Positions 30,986 to 40,492 of a stretch of DNA of 64,000 nucleotides are shown in pieces. The notes under the pieces were generated by a model, which saw only the letters and a list, made by a program, of their open reading frames with translations, had not been told where the DNA came from and ran no database searches. Location of the stretch: positions 62,001 through 126,000 of the forward strand of contig JAUNBA010000005.1 of the NCBI GenBank assembly GCA_030527325.1. The letters are read 5' to 3'. Numbering within the stretch: position 1 is the stretch's first letter; each line of letters starts with the position of its first letter. A program made the translations under genes and the position numbers. This DNA is from Slackia sp. (GTDB lineage: Bacteria > Actinomycetota > Coriobacteriia > Coriobacteriales > Eggerthellaceae).

Positions 30986-31717
30986 CTAGGCCGATCGCGT
31001 GCGCAGCAGTTTCCCCATGATAAAGCAAACGGCGCAGGCCGCAAGCGTGACGCCCAGCCACAAAGCGCCCATGCCCAGCCAGAATGCGGGCGGATACATG
31101 CAGATGAGAAGCGAATCCCACGAAAACGTCCAGGTTCCGTCGGCGAAGAACAGCGAATGGAAGGCCGCGAAAAACCCGTCGAAATCCACGGCCACCCAGA
31201 CGGCCGCCGCGGCGAAGACGGCCACGACCGCAAGCGCGGCATGGCGCAGCACGGCCGCAAGCTCGCGCATGCCGCAGCGCACGAAGACGTGCGCCGCCGC
31301 CGAGACGAAGGCGACGGCTGTCGCCGCGAGCGCCCAGCGCACGCCCGTCAGCACGGCGCGGACGTCGTCGAGGTGGTCGAGCGCGTCTTCGCTCAAGGTG
31401 TAGCGCTCGCCGAGCTTTTCTGCGGCCGCGGCCTTGTCGGCGCTTTGCGCCACGGCGGGCGAGACGTCAGAGGCCGCCTGCGCGATCGTGTCGAGCACGG
31501 CCGCGCGCTCGCCTCCGTCCACCGTGTAGTCGCGCGTCAGCACGGCAAGGCCCGTGAGCGCCTCTTCGCCGTAGGGCGAATCGGCGTCGTTGCCGACGGC
31601 TTGGGCCAGGAGCAGCGTCGCGGGCCGCGCGCAGCAGGCGAAAAGCCCCGCGGTCGCAAGAAGCACGGCCAGCGTCGCCGTGGCGACGATGCGTGCGATC
31701 ATATTCAGCGTTTTCAA
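30986..31717 (-). CDS. DUF1461/TIGR01906 integral membrane protein
   Basis: 243 residues with about five hydrophobic helices. The C-terminal half carries the family signature '[32 protein letters not shown]', and the extracellular loop after helix 1 ends in '[20 protein letters not shown]', the typical 'e..HL.DV' element. Function is unknown; the family is widespread in Gram-positives. I choose a TTG at 31717 because AAGGAGG lies 6 bases upstream of it. An ATG at 31747 lies upstream of that ribosome binding site and has none of its own. Confidence 0.82.
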   Translation of the reverse strand: MKTLNMIARIVATATLAVLLATAGLFACCARPATLLLAQAVGNDADSPYGEEALTGLAVLTRDYTVDGGERAAVLDTIAQAASDVSPAVAQSADKAAAAEKLGERYTLSEDALDHLDDVRAVLTGVRWALAATAVAFVSAAAHVFVRCGMRELAAVLRHAALAVVAVFAAAAVWVAVDFDGFFAAFHSLFFADGTWTFSWDSLLICMYPPAFWLGMGALWLGVTLAACAVCFIMGKLLRTRSA

Positions 31718-31844
31718 GAAATCCTCCTTCGAGCGTGGTGCGTCCATTATGCGGCGCTTGCGCCTGTCTGCGCCGCAGGTGCGGCGAATCCACGCGAATC
31801 GCGTCGTCCGACGGGTGGCGATTTCATGGAAGGCGCGCGCCCGC

Positions 31845-31873
31845 TTGCCGCGAACGCGCTTTCACGATACTAT
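31845..31873 (+). promoter_or_regulatory. Putative metK promoter
   Basis: TTGCCG (31845-31850), a 17-base spacer, and TACTAT (31868-31873). Transcription would start near 31,880, about 50 bases ahead of the SAM riboswitch-like leader. Confidence 0.5.
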
Positions 31874-31929
31874 TTCGAAGCTTGAAAGCCGCGGCGTATG
31901 CGGCGGCGCTTCTTTTGCACTATGCAGCC

Positions 31930-32020
31930 GTTTATCCAGAGTCGGGGGAGAGGGTTGGCTTGCCGATCCCGACACCAACCTGGCGCGTCAGCCAAGGTGG
32001 TCCTGCCAACAACGATGAAG
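31930..32020 (+). ncRNA. SAM riboswitch-like leader (S-box/SAM-I-IV type) of metK, copy 2
   Basis: This leader shows the same blocks as the leader at 14232-14322: TTTATCCAGAGTCGGG, CCCGACACCAACC, then AGGTGGTCCTGCCAAC and CGATGAAGG. It lies directly before metK, the SAM-forming gene, which strongly supports SAM sensing. The last P1 strand touches the GAAGGAGG ribosome binding site, so ligand binding would hide the site and block translation. Two helices, GTCGGG/CCCGAC (31941-31946 with 31968-31973) and GGTTGG/CCAACC (31953-31958 with 31975-31980), cross in order, which would make a pseudoknot or alternative folds. Confidence 0.8.
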
Positions 32021-32028
32021 GAGGAATC

Positions 32029-33294
32029 GTGACCGATACCCATTCCAGCTATGTCTTCACGTCCGAATCCGTGACCGAAGGCCATCCCGACAAAATCTGC
32101 GACCAGATTTCCGACGCCATTTTGGACGCCATCCTTTCCAAGGAAATCGCCTTGGCCGAAGAGGGCTATGTTGCGCCTTCCGGCCAGCCCGCCGATCCGA
32201 CCCAGCTGCGTTGCGCATGCGAGACCCTGGTCACCACCGGCATGGTGGTCGTGGCAGGCGAGATCCGCACCCAGGCGTATGTCGACGTGCAGGAAATCGT
32301 GCGCGGCGTGCTGTCCGACATCGGATACGACCGCGCCAAATACGGCTTCGATGCCAGCACGTGCGGCGTGATGAACGCCATTCACGAGCAGAGCCCCGAT
32401 ATCGCCCAGGGCGTCGATGAGTCCTGGGAGGCCCAGCACGGCGCCGACGTGCAGGCCGATCCGTACGAAAGCGTCGGCGCGGGCGACCAGGGCATGATGT
32501 TCGGCTATGCCTGCAACGAGACGTCCACGCTCATGCCCATGCCGATCTATCTGGCCCATCGCTTGTCCGAGCGGCTGACCGAAGTCCGCAAGAACAAGAC
32601 GCTGCCGTATCTGCGTCCCGACGGAAAGACCCAGGTGTCCGTGCGCTACGAAGACGGCGTTCCCGCCGCGGTCGAAACGGTGGTCGTCTCCACCCAGCAT
32701 TCCGAGGATATCGACAACGACACGCTGCGTCGCGATATCGTCGAGCAGGTGATCGAGCCCGTCATGGCGGCCGAAGGCGTCGCGCTCGACGCGAACGCGG
32801 GCATCCACATCAACCCCACCGGCCGTTTCGTCGTGGGCGGGCCTATGGGCGACGCGGGCCTTACCGGCCGCAAGATCATCGTCGACACCTACGGCGGCAT
32901 GGGCCGTCACGGCGGCGGCGCGTTCTCCGGCAAGGATTGCACGAAGGTCGATCGTTCGGGTGCCTACGCCGCGCGCTGGGTGGCGAAAAACGTCGTGGCC
33001 GCGGGCCTGGCCGATCGTTGCGAGGTTCAGATCGCCTATGCCATCGGCATGGCGCATCCCGTCTCCGTGCTGGTGGAGACGTTCGGCACCAACAAGGTGG
33101 CCATCGAAGATATCGAGCGCGCGGTCGAAACGGTGTTCGACCTGCGCCCCGGCGCCATCATCGACGAGCTCGACCTGCGCCGCCCCATATATCGTCTGAC
33201 CAGCAACTACGGTCATTTCGGCCGCGAGCTTCCCGAATTCACGTGGGAGCGCACCGACCGTGCCGACGCGTTGCGCGCGGCATGCGGCCTGTAG
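32029..33294 (+). CDS. metK: S-adenosylmethionine synthetase
   Basis: 421 residues, making SAM from methionine and ATP. Visible motifs are '[20 protein letters not shown]' at the start, '[16 protein letters not shown]', and the glycine-rich P-loop '[32 protein letters not shown]'. It starts with GTG at 32029, six bases after AAGGAGG; the upstream open frame crosses the riboswitch and is rejected. It is regulated by the leader at 31930-32020 and followed by an intrinsic terminator. Confidence 0.98.
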   Translation: MTDTHSSYVFTSESVTEGHPDKICDQISDAILDAILSKEIALAEEGYVAPSGQPADPTQLRCACETLVTTGMVVVAGEIRTQAYVDVQEIVRGVLSDIGYDRAKYGFDASTCGVMNAIHEQSPDIAQGVDESWEAQHGADVQADPYESVGAGDQGMMFGYACNETSTLMPMPIYLAHRLSERLTEVRKNKTLPYLRPDGKTQVSVRYEDGVPAAVETVVVSTQHSEDIDNDTLRRDIVEQVIEPVMAAEGVALDANAGIHINPTGRFVVGGPMGDAGLTGRKIIVDTYGGMGRHGGGAFSGKDCTKVDRSGAYAARWVAKNVVAAGLADRCEVQIAYAIGMAHPVSVLVETFGTNKVAIEDIERAVETVFDLRPGAIIDELDLRRPIYRLTSNYGHFGRELPEFTWERTDRADALRAACGL

Positions 33295-33344
33295 CGGCCC
33301 GCCTGACGGCATAGGCATCCCGCGGAAATTCGCGCGGTTTCATC

Positions 33345-33384
33345 AAGGCGCTTTTCGCTTCGTTCGAAAGGCGCCTTTCGTTTC
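33345..33384 (+). terminator. Intrinsic terminator after metK
   Basis: AAGGCGCTTTTCG (33345-33357) pairs with CGAAAGGCGCCTT (33365-33377), with one G-U mismatch, and is followed by TTCGTTT. It lies between metK and priA. Confidence 0.75.
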
Positions 33385-33410
33385 GTCTGACGGCGGAGAG
33401 GAGAGGGCGC

Positions 33411-35501
33411 ATGCGCATCGCTTCGGTGGTGCTCGACATATCAACGCAGGCGCTCGATGCGGCGTATACCTACGCCGTGCCCGAAGACGTCGATGATGCG
33501 GCGATAGGCTGCGCCGTTCTGGTCGAATTCGGCCGTCGCCGCGCCATCGGCTACGTCATGGCGGTCGAGGAAGTCGACGATGACGAGCTTCCGCGCGGCC
33601 TCAAGCCTGTTTTGGCGGTGTTGTCGGCGTCGTATTTCGACGAAGACGGTGCCGCGCTCATCGAGCACATCGCCCATACGTATGTGGCGCCTCTGTCGTC
33701 GTGCGTGCATCTGCTCACGCCGGCGGGGCGTACCCCCAAGCTGGTCAAACGGGGGGACGAATGGGAAATCCAGAATCCGCCGCGCCGTCGCCGCGCCGTC
33801 GCCGATGCCCCCGCCGCGCGTTCGGATGCCGCCATCGCGACCGATGCCGCGGCGCGCGAAACGCTGGCGCTCACCGAAGGGCAGAAGCGCGCCTTCTCCG
33901 TCGCGGTTTCGTGCATCGATGCCGCGTGCGGCGAGACGGCGGTCATCGACGGGGTCACGGGATCGGGCAAGACCGAGGTATACCTGCGCGCCATCAGGCA
34001 CGCGCTCGAGCGCGGTTGCGGCGCCATCGTCTTGGTGCCCGAGATAGCGCTGACTCCTCAGACGGTCGAGCGCTTCGAGGGGCGCTTCGGCGACACGGTC
34101 GCCGTCATGCATTCGCGCATGACCCAGGCGGAGCGCTTCGACGCCTGGGAGGACGTGCGCTGCGGGCGCAAGCGCGTGGCGGTGGGCGCGCGTAGCGCCC
34201 TGTTCTGCCCCATGCCCTCGTTGGGGCTCATCGTCATCGACGAGGAGCACGAAAGCACCTACAAGCAGGAAAGCGCGCCGCGCTACCACGCGCGCGACGT
34301 GGCGGCGTGGATGGCGCGCCGCGCGCATGCCGCGTTGATCCTCGGCAGCGCCACGCCCTCCATCGAAACGCTGTGCCGATGCCGCGAGGACGCCTCGTGG
34401 CATCGCGTCGCTTTGCCCGATCGGGCCAACGGCAAGCCTCTGCCCGCCGTCGACGTCGTCGACATGGCCCGCGAGTTCGGCAAGGGGTCGCGCTCCATGT
34501 TCGCCCGCGTGTTGCAGGAGGCCCTGTTCGAGGCTGTCGATGCGGGGAAAAAGGCAGTGCTGCTGCTCAATCAACGCGGGTTCGCCTCGTTCGTGCTGTG
34601 CCGCGATTGCGGATTCGTGCCCGAATGTCCGACGTGTTCGGTGTCGCTGACCTACCATGAACGCGGCAACATGCTGGCTTGCCACCATTGCGGGCGCCAT
34701 ATGCCTGCGCCGCCGGTGTGCCCTGCATGCGGCAGCCCGTATCTGAGGAAATTCGGCGCGGGAACGCAGCGCGTCGAATCCGAGCTGCGCGCGCTTCTGG
34801 AGGGGCGCGGCCCGGTGCGCATCGTGCGCATGGACGCCGACACCACGGCGACGCGAGGGGCGCATGCGCGTCTTTTGCGCGAATTCGCCGCGCCGGGCGC
34901 CGCGGTGCTTTTGGGCACGCAGATGATCGCGAAGGGCCTTGATTTCGACGACGTGGTGCTCGTCGGCGTGATCGACGCCGACACCCAGTTGCGCCTGCCC
35001 GATTTCCGCAGCGCGGAGCGCACGTTCGACCTCATCGAGCAGGTGGCGGGCCGTGCGGGGCGCGGGGCGTACGCAGGACGCGTCATGGTGCAGACGTATC
35101 TGCCCGAAAGCTGCGCCATACGGGCCGCCGCGCGCTACGACCGCCGCATGTTCCTTTCCGACGAATTGCCCAAGCGCAGGCTTTTGGGCTACCCCCCGTA
35201 TACCCGCCTGGCGAATATCCTGGTGTGGGGCGATGCGGCCGACGAGGTGCGCGACGAAGCGCTCGCGCTCGCCGCGCGCATCGACAAGGCGATATACGAC
35301 GTGGCGGGAGAGGGCTGGTGCAGTCTCGGCGCGGCGCCGTGCGCCATCGACAAGCTGCGCAACCGGTATCGCTGGCACATCCTGGTGAAGGCGCCCGCGC
35401 ATGCCGACATCGCCTCCGTCATCGCTCCGGTCATGCGCGCCCGCCGCGCCCATAGGCGCGTGCAGGCGGCCTGCGACGTCGATCCGTGCAGCCTGCTGTA
35501 G
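33411..35501 (+). CDS. priA: Primosomal protein N' (PriA, replication restart helicase)
   Basis: A 696-residue SF2 helicase that reloads the replisome at stalled forks. Visible are an N-terminal DNA-binding domain ('VLDISTQALDAAYTYAVPEDV'), Walker A 'GVTGSGKTEVYLRAI', 'VIDEEHESTYKQE' (DEEH), and the zinc-binding insertion with paired cysteines ('CRDCGFVPECPTCSVSLTYH' and 'CHHCGRHMPAPPVCPACGS'). Motif VI is 'QVAGRAGRG'. The start is ATG behind GGAGAGGAGAGGG. It begins the priA-def-fmt-rsmB run on the plus strand. Confidence 0.97.
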   Translation: MRIASVVLDISTQALDAAYTYAVPEDVDDAAIGCAVLVEFGRRRAIGYVMAVEEVDDDELPRGLKPVLAVLSASYFDEDGAALIEHIAHTYVAPLSSCVHLLTPAGRTPKLVKRGDEWEIQNPPRRRRAVADAPAARSDAAIATDAAARETLALTEGQKRAFSVAVSCIDAACGETAVIDGVTGSGKTEVYLRAIRHALERGCGAIVLVPEIALTPQTVERFEGRFGDTVAVMHSRMTQAERFDAWEDVRCGRKRVAVGARSALFCPMPSLGLIVIDEEHESTYKQESAPRYHARDVAAWMARRAHAALILGSATPSIETLCRCREDASWHRVALPDRANGKPLPAVDVVDMAREFGKGSRSMFARVLQEALFEAVDAGKKAVLLLNQRGFASFVLCRDCGFVPECPTCSVSLTYHERGNMLACHHCGRHMPAPPVCPACGSPYLRKFGAGTQRVESELRALLEGRGPVRIVRMDADTTATRGAHARLLREFAAPGAAVLLGTQMIAKGLDFDDVVLVGVIDADTQLRLPDFRSAERTFDLIEQVAGRAGRGAYAGRVMVQTYLPESCAIRAAARYDRRMFLSDELPKRRLLGYPPYTRLANILVWGDAADEVRDEALALAARIDKAIYDVAGEGWCSLGAAPCAIDKLRNRYRWHILVKAPAHADIASVIAPVMRARRAHRRVQAACDVDPCSLL

Positions 35502-35638
35502 GGGCGTTTGTGTGGAGCAATTCGGGTTTGTTCCGCGTGCGGCTCCTCTCTTTCGCCCGCTTTCGGGCGTACGGCGCGCACGCCGGGGTATACTCGCCGA
35601 TGAAAGACTTTTTTGACAATACGGATAAAGGATTGAAC

Positions 35639-36178
35639 ATGGCATTCGATACGCTCAAGGTGGTCACCTATCCCGACCCTACGCTGCGTCAGGTGTGCGA
35701 GATGTGCGACCCCGCCGACAAAACCCTCAAGAAGCTGGCGCGCCAGATGGCGAAGACCATGTATAAGAACAACGGCTGCGGGCTTGCGGCTCCGCAGGTC
35801 GGCGTTCTCAAGCGCATCATCGTGGTCGATTGCGACCAGGAAGACGGGGAGCGCAACCCCATCGTCATGCTGAATCCCGTGCTGGTCGAAACGCGCGGCC
35901 GCGAAGTGGTCGACGAAGAGGGCTGCCTGTCGTGCCCGGGCATTTCGGTGCCCATCCGTCGCAAGGAATACGCGGTCGTCCGCTATCTCGACCTCGACGG
36001 CGAAGAGTGGATGATCGAGGGAGACGGCTTGCTGGGCCGCTGCCTGCAGCACGAGATCGACCATCTTGACGGAAAGACCCTGTTCGAATCCTGCGATCTT
36101 TCCGCGCGCATTCGCGCTTTGCACGATTACGAAGAGGCCAAAGCCGCAGGCGCGAAGCCGGGCGACACCGGCATCTAG
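35639..36178 (+). CDS. def: Peptide deformylase
   Basis: A 179-residue Fe2+ enzyme removing the formyl group from nascent protein N-termini. All three motifs are intact: 'GCGLAAPQVG', 'EEGCLSCPG' and 'QHEIDHLDGKTLFE'. The ATG at 35639 follows AAAGGATTG; the upstream-extended frame has no support. It lies directly before fmt, which adds the formyl group, the usual pairing. Confidence 0.97.
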   Translation: MAFDTLKVVTYPDPTLRQVCEMCDPADKTLKKLARQMAKTMYKNNGCGLAAPQVGVLKRIIVVDCDQEDGERNPIVMLNPVLVETRGREVVDEEGCLSCPGISVPIRRKEYAVVRYLDLDGEEWMIEGDGLLGRCLQHEIDHLDGKTLFESCDLSARIRALHDYEEAKAAGAKPGDTGI

Positions 36179-36214
36179 CCCGAATGCGGCATCGGTGCGC
36201 GGCAAGGAGGAAAG

Positions 36215-37162
36215 ATGCGTATCGTTTTCATGGGAACGCCCGATTTCGCGGCGCAGATCCTGTACGAATTGAAAGAACAACACGATGTCGTGGCCGTCTA
36301 CACTCGTCCTGACGCGGTGCGCGGGCGCGGCAAAACGCTTGAGGCGTCGCCGGTGAAGAAGACGGCGCTTGCGGCGGGCATCCCGGTGTTCGAGCCTTCG
36401 TCGCTGCGCAGCGACGAAGAGGTGGAGCGCCTGCGCGCGCTCGAGCCGGACGCGGTGTGCGTGGCGGCGTACGGCATGATCCTGCCTCAGGCGGTGCTCG
36501 ACATCCCGAAGCACGGATGCCTGAACGTGCATGCGTCGCTTCTGCCGCGCTATCGCGGCGCCGCGCCGATCGAGCGCGCCATTCTGGCGGGCGAGCGCGA
36601 GGCGGGCGTGTGCATCATGCGCATGGAGGCGGGCCTCGACACCGGCGATTACTGCATCAGCAGGTCGTGCGAGATCGGCGATATGGATTGCGCCCGTTTG
36701 ACGGCCGCCTTGGCTGACAAAGGGGCTTTGGCCCTGCTGAGCGCTTTGGCCGAAATCGAGCAGGGCGGCCCGCGCTGGACCGCGCAAGACGATGCGGCGG
36801 CAACCTATGCCGACAAGATCGCGAAAGGCGAGCTCGATATCGATCCGGGCGAGGCCTGCGCGGTCAACGAGCGCCGCGTGCGCGCGTCGAGCGCCGCGCA
36901 TCCGAGCCGCTGCATCGTGGCGGGCAAGCGCGTCACGGTGCTTGCCGCCCGCCTCGTCGATGACGCGGCGTCGGTCGGCGTCGATGATGCGGCGCCCGGA
37001 TCGGTGCGCTTCGTCGCCAAAAGGCTGTTTCTGGGTTGCGCCGACGGCGTGCTCGAAATCACGTCGGTCAAGCCCGACGGCAAAAAGGAAATGACCGCCG
37101 CGGCATTTGCGAGCGGCGTGCAGAATATCAAATCAGGCACTATGGTATGGGAGCGGAATTAA
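36215..37162 (+). CDS. fmt: Methionyl-tRNA formyltransferase
   Basis: 315 residues, formylating initiator Met-tRNA with 10-formyl-THF. The N-terminal domain has 'MRIVFMGTPDFAAQIL', 'NVHASLLPRYRGAAPIERAILAGE' (the Asn/His of the catalytic site) and 'MEAGLDTGDY'. The C-terminal domain binds tRNA. The ATG is behind AAGGAGGAAAG. Its TAA is followed at once by the rsmB-like start, so they are co-translated. Confidence 0.97.
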   Translation: MRIVFMGTPDFAAQILYELKEQHDVVAVYTRPDAVRGRGKTLEASPVKKTALAAGIPVFEPSSLRSDEEVERLRALEPDAVCVAAYGMILPQAVLDIPKHGCLNVHASLLPRYRGAAPIERAILAGEREAGVCIMRMEAGLDTGDYCISRSCEIGDMDCARLTAALADKGALALLSALAEIEQGGPRWTAQDDAAATYADKIAKGELDIDPGEACAVNERRVRASSAAHPSRCIVAGKRVTVLAARLVDDAASVGVDDAAPGSVRFVAKRLFLGCADGVLEITSVKPDGKKEMTAAAFASGVQNIKSGTMVWERN

Positions 37163-39097
37163 ATGAGCGATCAGCATCAGGGCGGACAGCGCGGACCTGC
37201 GGGACGCGGCGGATACAAAGGCGGCCAGCGCCGTCAGGCGTCGGGCAAGCCCGCGCATGCCGGGTCGGGCGCACGGTCTTCGGGCGGCTTTGACAAGAAG
37301 GGCGGCGCACGCAAAGCGGACGCGCCCCGTTCGTTCGAGGGCGCGCGCGCATCGTCGCGCTCCGGCAAGACGTATGACGCCCGTCGCCAGGGCGAGCGTC
37401 GCGAGGGCGGCGCCCGCGAAGGGTCGTCGTACAAGAAGTTCGACGGACGCGGCGGCAATGCGAAGCAGGGCGGCCGTCCGAACGCGGGCAAGCGCCAGGA
37501 TTTCTCGCGCGACCGCAGCGCGGGCGTCCGCAAAGACGGCGGGCGTCCCCGTCGCGCTTTCGACGGCGGCATGCAGGATGATCGTCGCGGCGCCGGCGCG
37601 CCGGGCGCGGGTCCTCGTGCTTCGGCGCGTTTCGGCAGCGATGGGAAGAAATCCTTCGAAGGCCGCGAGCGTTCGTTCGATCGCCGCGACGGGCAGCGCC
37701 GTGACGACCGTGCGCCGCAGCGTCGCGATGGCCGCGGGCAGCGTCCGTCGGGACGCGGCAAGAGCTTCCAGGCCGCGAAGCTTTCGCCCGCCCGCGCGGC
37801 GGCGTGCGCCATCGGCCGCGCGGTGCGCGAACGCGACGCCTTCGTCTCCGAAGTGACGCCGGGCATCATCGCCCGTTTCGAGGGCGTCTCTCCCGAGGAC
37901 GCGGCGTTCGCCACGAAGATCGCCCGCGGCGTGACGGCCACGGTGGGCACGCTCGACGAGTTCATCGACCGCAACCTCAAATCCCCCGACGACATTCAAG
38001 ACGACGTGCGCGACGCCATGCGCGTCAGCGCCTACGAGCTGCTGTTCTTGGGCAAAGACGCCTATGCCGCCGTCGATCAGGGCGTCGAGCTGGTGCGCTC
38101 CGTGGCGCCTAAGGCGTCGGCCTTGGCCAACTCGGTGCTGCGCAAGATGTCGGTCAGCGCGAAGCGCTTCCCGTACGGCAACCCCGAGCTCAGCTTGCAG
38201 GTGCTCGCGCGCTCTCAGGCGTTCCCCTTGTGGCTCGCCAAGCGCCTCATGAACGAGATGGGCTTGAAGAAGGCCACCGAGTTCATGCGCGCGTGCAATG
38301 CCGACGCTCCCGTGTTCATCGCCGTCAATGCGATCAAGGCGGATGAAGCCGCCGTCGTCGAGACGTTCGACCAGGCGGGCAGCCTGATGGAGAAATCCGC
38401 CACGGTTCCCGGCTGCTATCTGGTCAAAGACGCCCGCGTTCTGCGCAAGCCCGAGGTGCGCGCCCTGTTCGAGAACGGAAGCGTGTGCGTTTCCGACGAG
38501 TCGGCCCAGGCGATCGCCGCGCTGGCGTGCCCCGATCGCGATATCGAGGCGTTTCTCGAGATCGGTGCCGGCCGCGGCACGAAGACCATCTTGCTGCAAA
38601 GCGACGCGGTGCGCGCCTTCGGCCGCACGATGCCGATGGTCTCGGTGGACGACCATGCGTTCAAAAGCGAGCTTTTGGCCAAGCGCGCGGCCGCATACGG
38701 CATCCAGTCGGTGCGCCCCGTGACCGCCGATGCGCGCACGCTTTCCACGGTGCTGCCCGCGGAGTCTTTCGACGCCGTGCTGGTGGATGCGCCGTGCTCG
38801 GGCGCGGGAACCATGCGCCGTCATCCGGAGATCCGCTGGCGTCTGACGCCCGAGCAGATCGCCGATATGGCCGCCGTCGAATACGAGCTTTTGTGCGAGG
38901 CGGCCAAGATGGTCAAGCAGGGCGGAACCCTCACGTACGCCACGTGCACGGTGTTCCCCGAGGAAAACGACCGCGTGGTCGAGAAGTTCCTGGGAAGCGA
39001 GATCGGATCCGATTTCGTCGTCGAGCAGACGCTGTCCACGACGCTGACCGCCGCGGGCGCCGACGCCCACTACGCCGTGCGTTTCCGTCGCGCATAG
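37163..39097 (+). CDS. RsmB-like 16S rRNA (cytosine-C5) methyltransferase with a long Arg/Gly-rich N-terminal tail
   Basis: 644 residues. Residues 1-206 are low-complexity, dominated by R, G, S, K and D ('GGQRRQASG', 'RRDGQRRDDRAPQRRDGRG'). From about 207 a NusB-like RNA-binding domain follows ('LSPARAAACAIGRAVRERDAF' to 'ALANSVLRKMSV'), then a SAM methyltransferase with 'FLEIGAGRGTKTILLQSD', catalytic 'DAPCSGAGTMRRHPEIRWR' and 'TYATCTVFPEEN'. RsmB makes m5C967 in 16S rRNA. The RG-rich tail is far longer than usual for RsmB and may bind RNA. It is last in the priA-def-fmt run, with a strong terminator after it. Confidence 0.88.
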   Translation: MSDQHQGGQRGPAGRGGYKGGQRRQASGKPAHAGSGARSSGGFDKKGGARKADAPRSFEGARASSRSGKTYDARRQGERREGGAREGSSYKKFDGRGGNAKQGGRPNAGKRQDFSRDRSAGVRKDGGRPRRAFDGGMQDDRRGAGAPGAGPRASARFGSDGKKSFEGRERSFDRRDGQRRDDRAPQRRDGRGQRPSGRGKSFQAAKLSPARAAACAIGRAVRERDAFVSEVTPGIIARFEGVSPEDAAFATKIARGVTATVGTLDEFIDRNLKSPDDIQDDVRDAMRVSAYELLFLGKDAYAAVDQGVELVRSVAPKASALANSVLRKMSVSAKRFPYGNPELSLQVLARSQAFPLWLAKRLMNEMGLKKATEFMRACNADAPVFIAVNAIKADEAAVVETFDQAGSLMEKSATVPGCYLVKDARVLRKPEVRALFENGSVCVSDESAQAIAALACPDRDIEAFLEIGAGRGTKTILLQSDAVRAFGRTMPMVSVDDHAFKSELLAKRAAAYGIQSVRPVTADARTLSTVLPAESFDAVLVDAPCSGAGTMRRHPEIRWRLTPEQIADMAAVEYELLCEAAKMVKQGGTLTYATCTVFPEENDRVVEKFLGSEIGSDFVVEQTLSTTLTAAGADAHYAVRFRRA

Positions 39098-39116
39098 GGC
39101 GTTTCGCGCGTGTTGG

Positions 39117-39150
39117 AAAAGCCGAAGGTCGTTGGGCCTTCGGCTTTTTT
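39117..39150. terminator. Bidirectional intrinsic terminator between rsmB-like gene and ogt
   Basis: AAAAGCCGAAGG (39117-39128) pairs with CCTTCGGCTTTT, followed by T-run on the plus strand; the complementary A-run gives a T-run on the reverse strand. It separates two convergent genes. Confidence 0.85.
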
Positions 39151-39153
39151 CGT

Positions 39154-39624
39154 TCAGTGCAACGATGCGGGGTCGGCGCCTTCGAGCTCGAGCAGGTAGC
39201 GCTTCACCTTGACGCCCGCCACATACCCGGCGAGGCGTCCGTGCGCCCCGATGATTCTGTGGCACGGTACGATGATGGGCACGGGGTTGCCGTTGTTCGC
39301 CAGCCCGACGGCGCGATAGGCCTTCGGCCGGCCGATCGCCTCGGCGATCTGCGCATACGTGCGCGTCTGGCCGTAGGGGACATTGAGCAGGCTATTCCAT
39401 ACTTCGAGCTGAAAAGGCGATCCGTGCAGGTCGACGGGCACGTCGAACGCGCGGCGCTTGCCCGCGAAGTATTCCTGCAGCTGCGTCGCCGCGGTGTTGG
39501 TGAGCGCGCTCGGCCGCCGCGGAGCGTCGAATTCGACGGGGCCGAAGGCGATGCGCGTTATTCCCCGTTCGTTCGCTGCTATCGAAAGCCTGCCGAGGGG
39601 CATGGCGTAGATGAAGTAGTTCAT
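39154..39624 (-). CDS. ogt: Methylated-DNA-protein cysteine methyltransferase
   Basis: A 156-residue suicide repair protein taking the alkyl group from O6-methylguanine. The active site is intact in 'VPIIVPCHRIIGAHGRLAGY' (PCHR), preceded by the DNA-binding 'GQTRTYAQIAEAIGRPKAYRAVG'. The ATG at 39624 follows AAGGAAC. It is convergent with the rsmB-like gene. Confidence 0.95.
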   Translation of the reverse strand: MNYFIYAMPLGRLSIAANERGITRIAFGPVEFDAPRRPSALTNTAATQLQEYFAGKRRAFDVPVDLHGSPFQLEVWNSLLNVPYGQTRTYAQIAEAIGRPKAYRAVGLANNGNPVPIIVPCHRIIGAHGRLAGYVAGVKVKRYLLELEGADPASLH

Positions 39625-39783
39625 GGCGATGTTCCTTCGGATGCGGTGCGCGCCTTTCCCCGACGCGCTTTCGTATTATGGCACGACCCGGGAGCTTGTC
39701 GTGAATCGCCGGTGTTCCCGAGAGCCCGCGCGCAGTTGCGTTAGAATCGGATGCATAGATGCAAGCACCACGAAAGGAATCCG

Positions 39784-40491
39784 ATGTTCACTCAGCCCCG
39801 CATCGCCCCGTCAATCCTGTCGGCCGATTTCATGAATATGGAGCGCGATATCCGCGTCATCGAAGAAGCCGGCGCGGGCTTCGTCCATGTCGATGTCATG
39901 GACGGGCATTTCGTGCCCAATCTGACGCTCGGCGTTCCTTTCGTCAAGCAGTTGGCGCGCATCACCGAGCTGCCCCTCGACGTGCATCTCATGATTTCCA
40001 ACCCGCTGGAGCAGCTTCCGTGGTTCCTCGAGCACAAGCCCTTCATGGTGACGGTGCACGCCGAGGCGCTCGACGAGTCCGCCGGCGAAATCGACCGCGC
40101 GATCGACATGATCCACGAGGCGGGATGCAAAGCAGGCCTCGCTCTGAAGCCCGATTTGTCCGCCGATGCCGTCGCGCCGTACATCGAAAAGCTCGATATG
40201 GTGCTCGTGATGAGCGTCTATCCGGGCTTTTCGGGCCAGAAGTACATCGAGGGCTCGCAGGACAAGGTGGCGCGCGTGGTCGAAATCGCCCGCGCCGCAG
40301 GCGTCGCTCCTCTGATCCAGGTCGACGGCGGCCTCGGCGCGAACGATGCGACGCGCGCGGTGTGCGCCGCGGGCGCCGACGTGTTGGTGGCGGGCAGCGC
40401 GGTCTTCGGCGCGGAAGACCGCGCGCAGGCCGTGCATGCGATGATCGAAACGGCCTGCGCCGCCCAGGCGTCCGTCCGCAAGGACGCGTAG
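39784..40491 (+). CDS. rpe: Ribulose-phosphate 3-epimerase
   Basis: A 235-residue TIM-barrel enzyme interconverting ribulose-5-phosphate and xylulose-5-phosphate in the pentose phosphate route. Visible are 'IAPSILSADFMNMERDI', 'FVHVDVMDGHFVPNLTLG', 'LDVHLMI' and 'VLVMSVYPGFSGQKYI' with 'QVDGGLG'. The ATG at 39784 is behind GAAAGGAATCC. The stop and the next start are one base apart, so it begins the rpe-to-zinc-ribbon operon. Confidence 0.97.
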   Translation: MFTQPRIAPSILSADFMNMERDIRVIEEAGAGFVHVDVMDGHFVPNLTLGVPFVKQLARITELPLDVHLMISNPLEQLPWFLEHKPFMVTVHAEALDESAGEIDRAIDMIHEAGCKAGLALKPDLSADAVAPYIEKLDMVLVMSVYPGFSGQKYIEGSQDKVARVVEIARAAGVAPLIQVDGGLGANDATRAVCAAGADVLVAGSAVFGAEDRAQAVHAMIETACAAQASVRKDA

Positions 40492-40492
40492 G

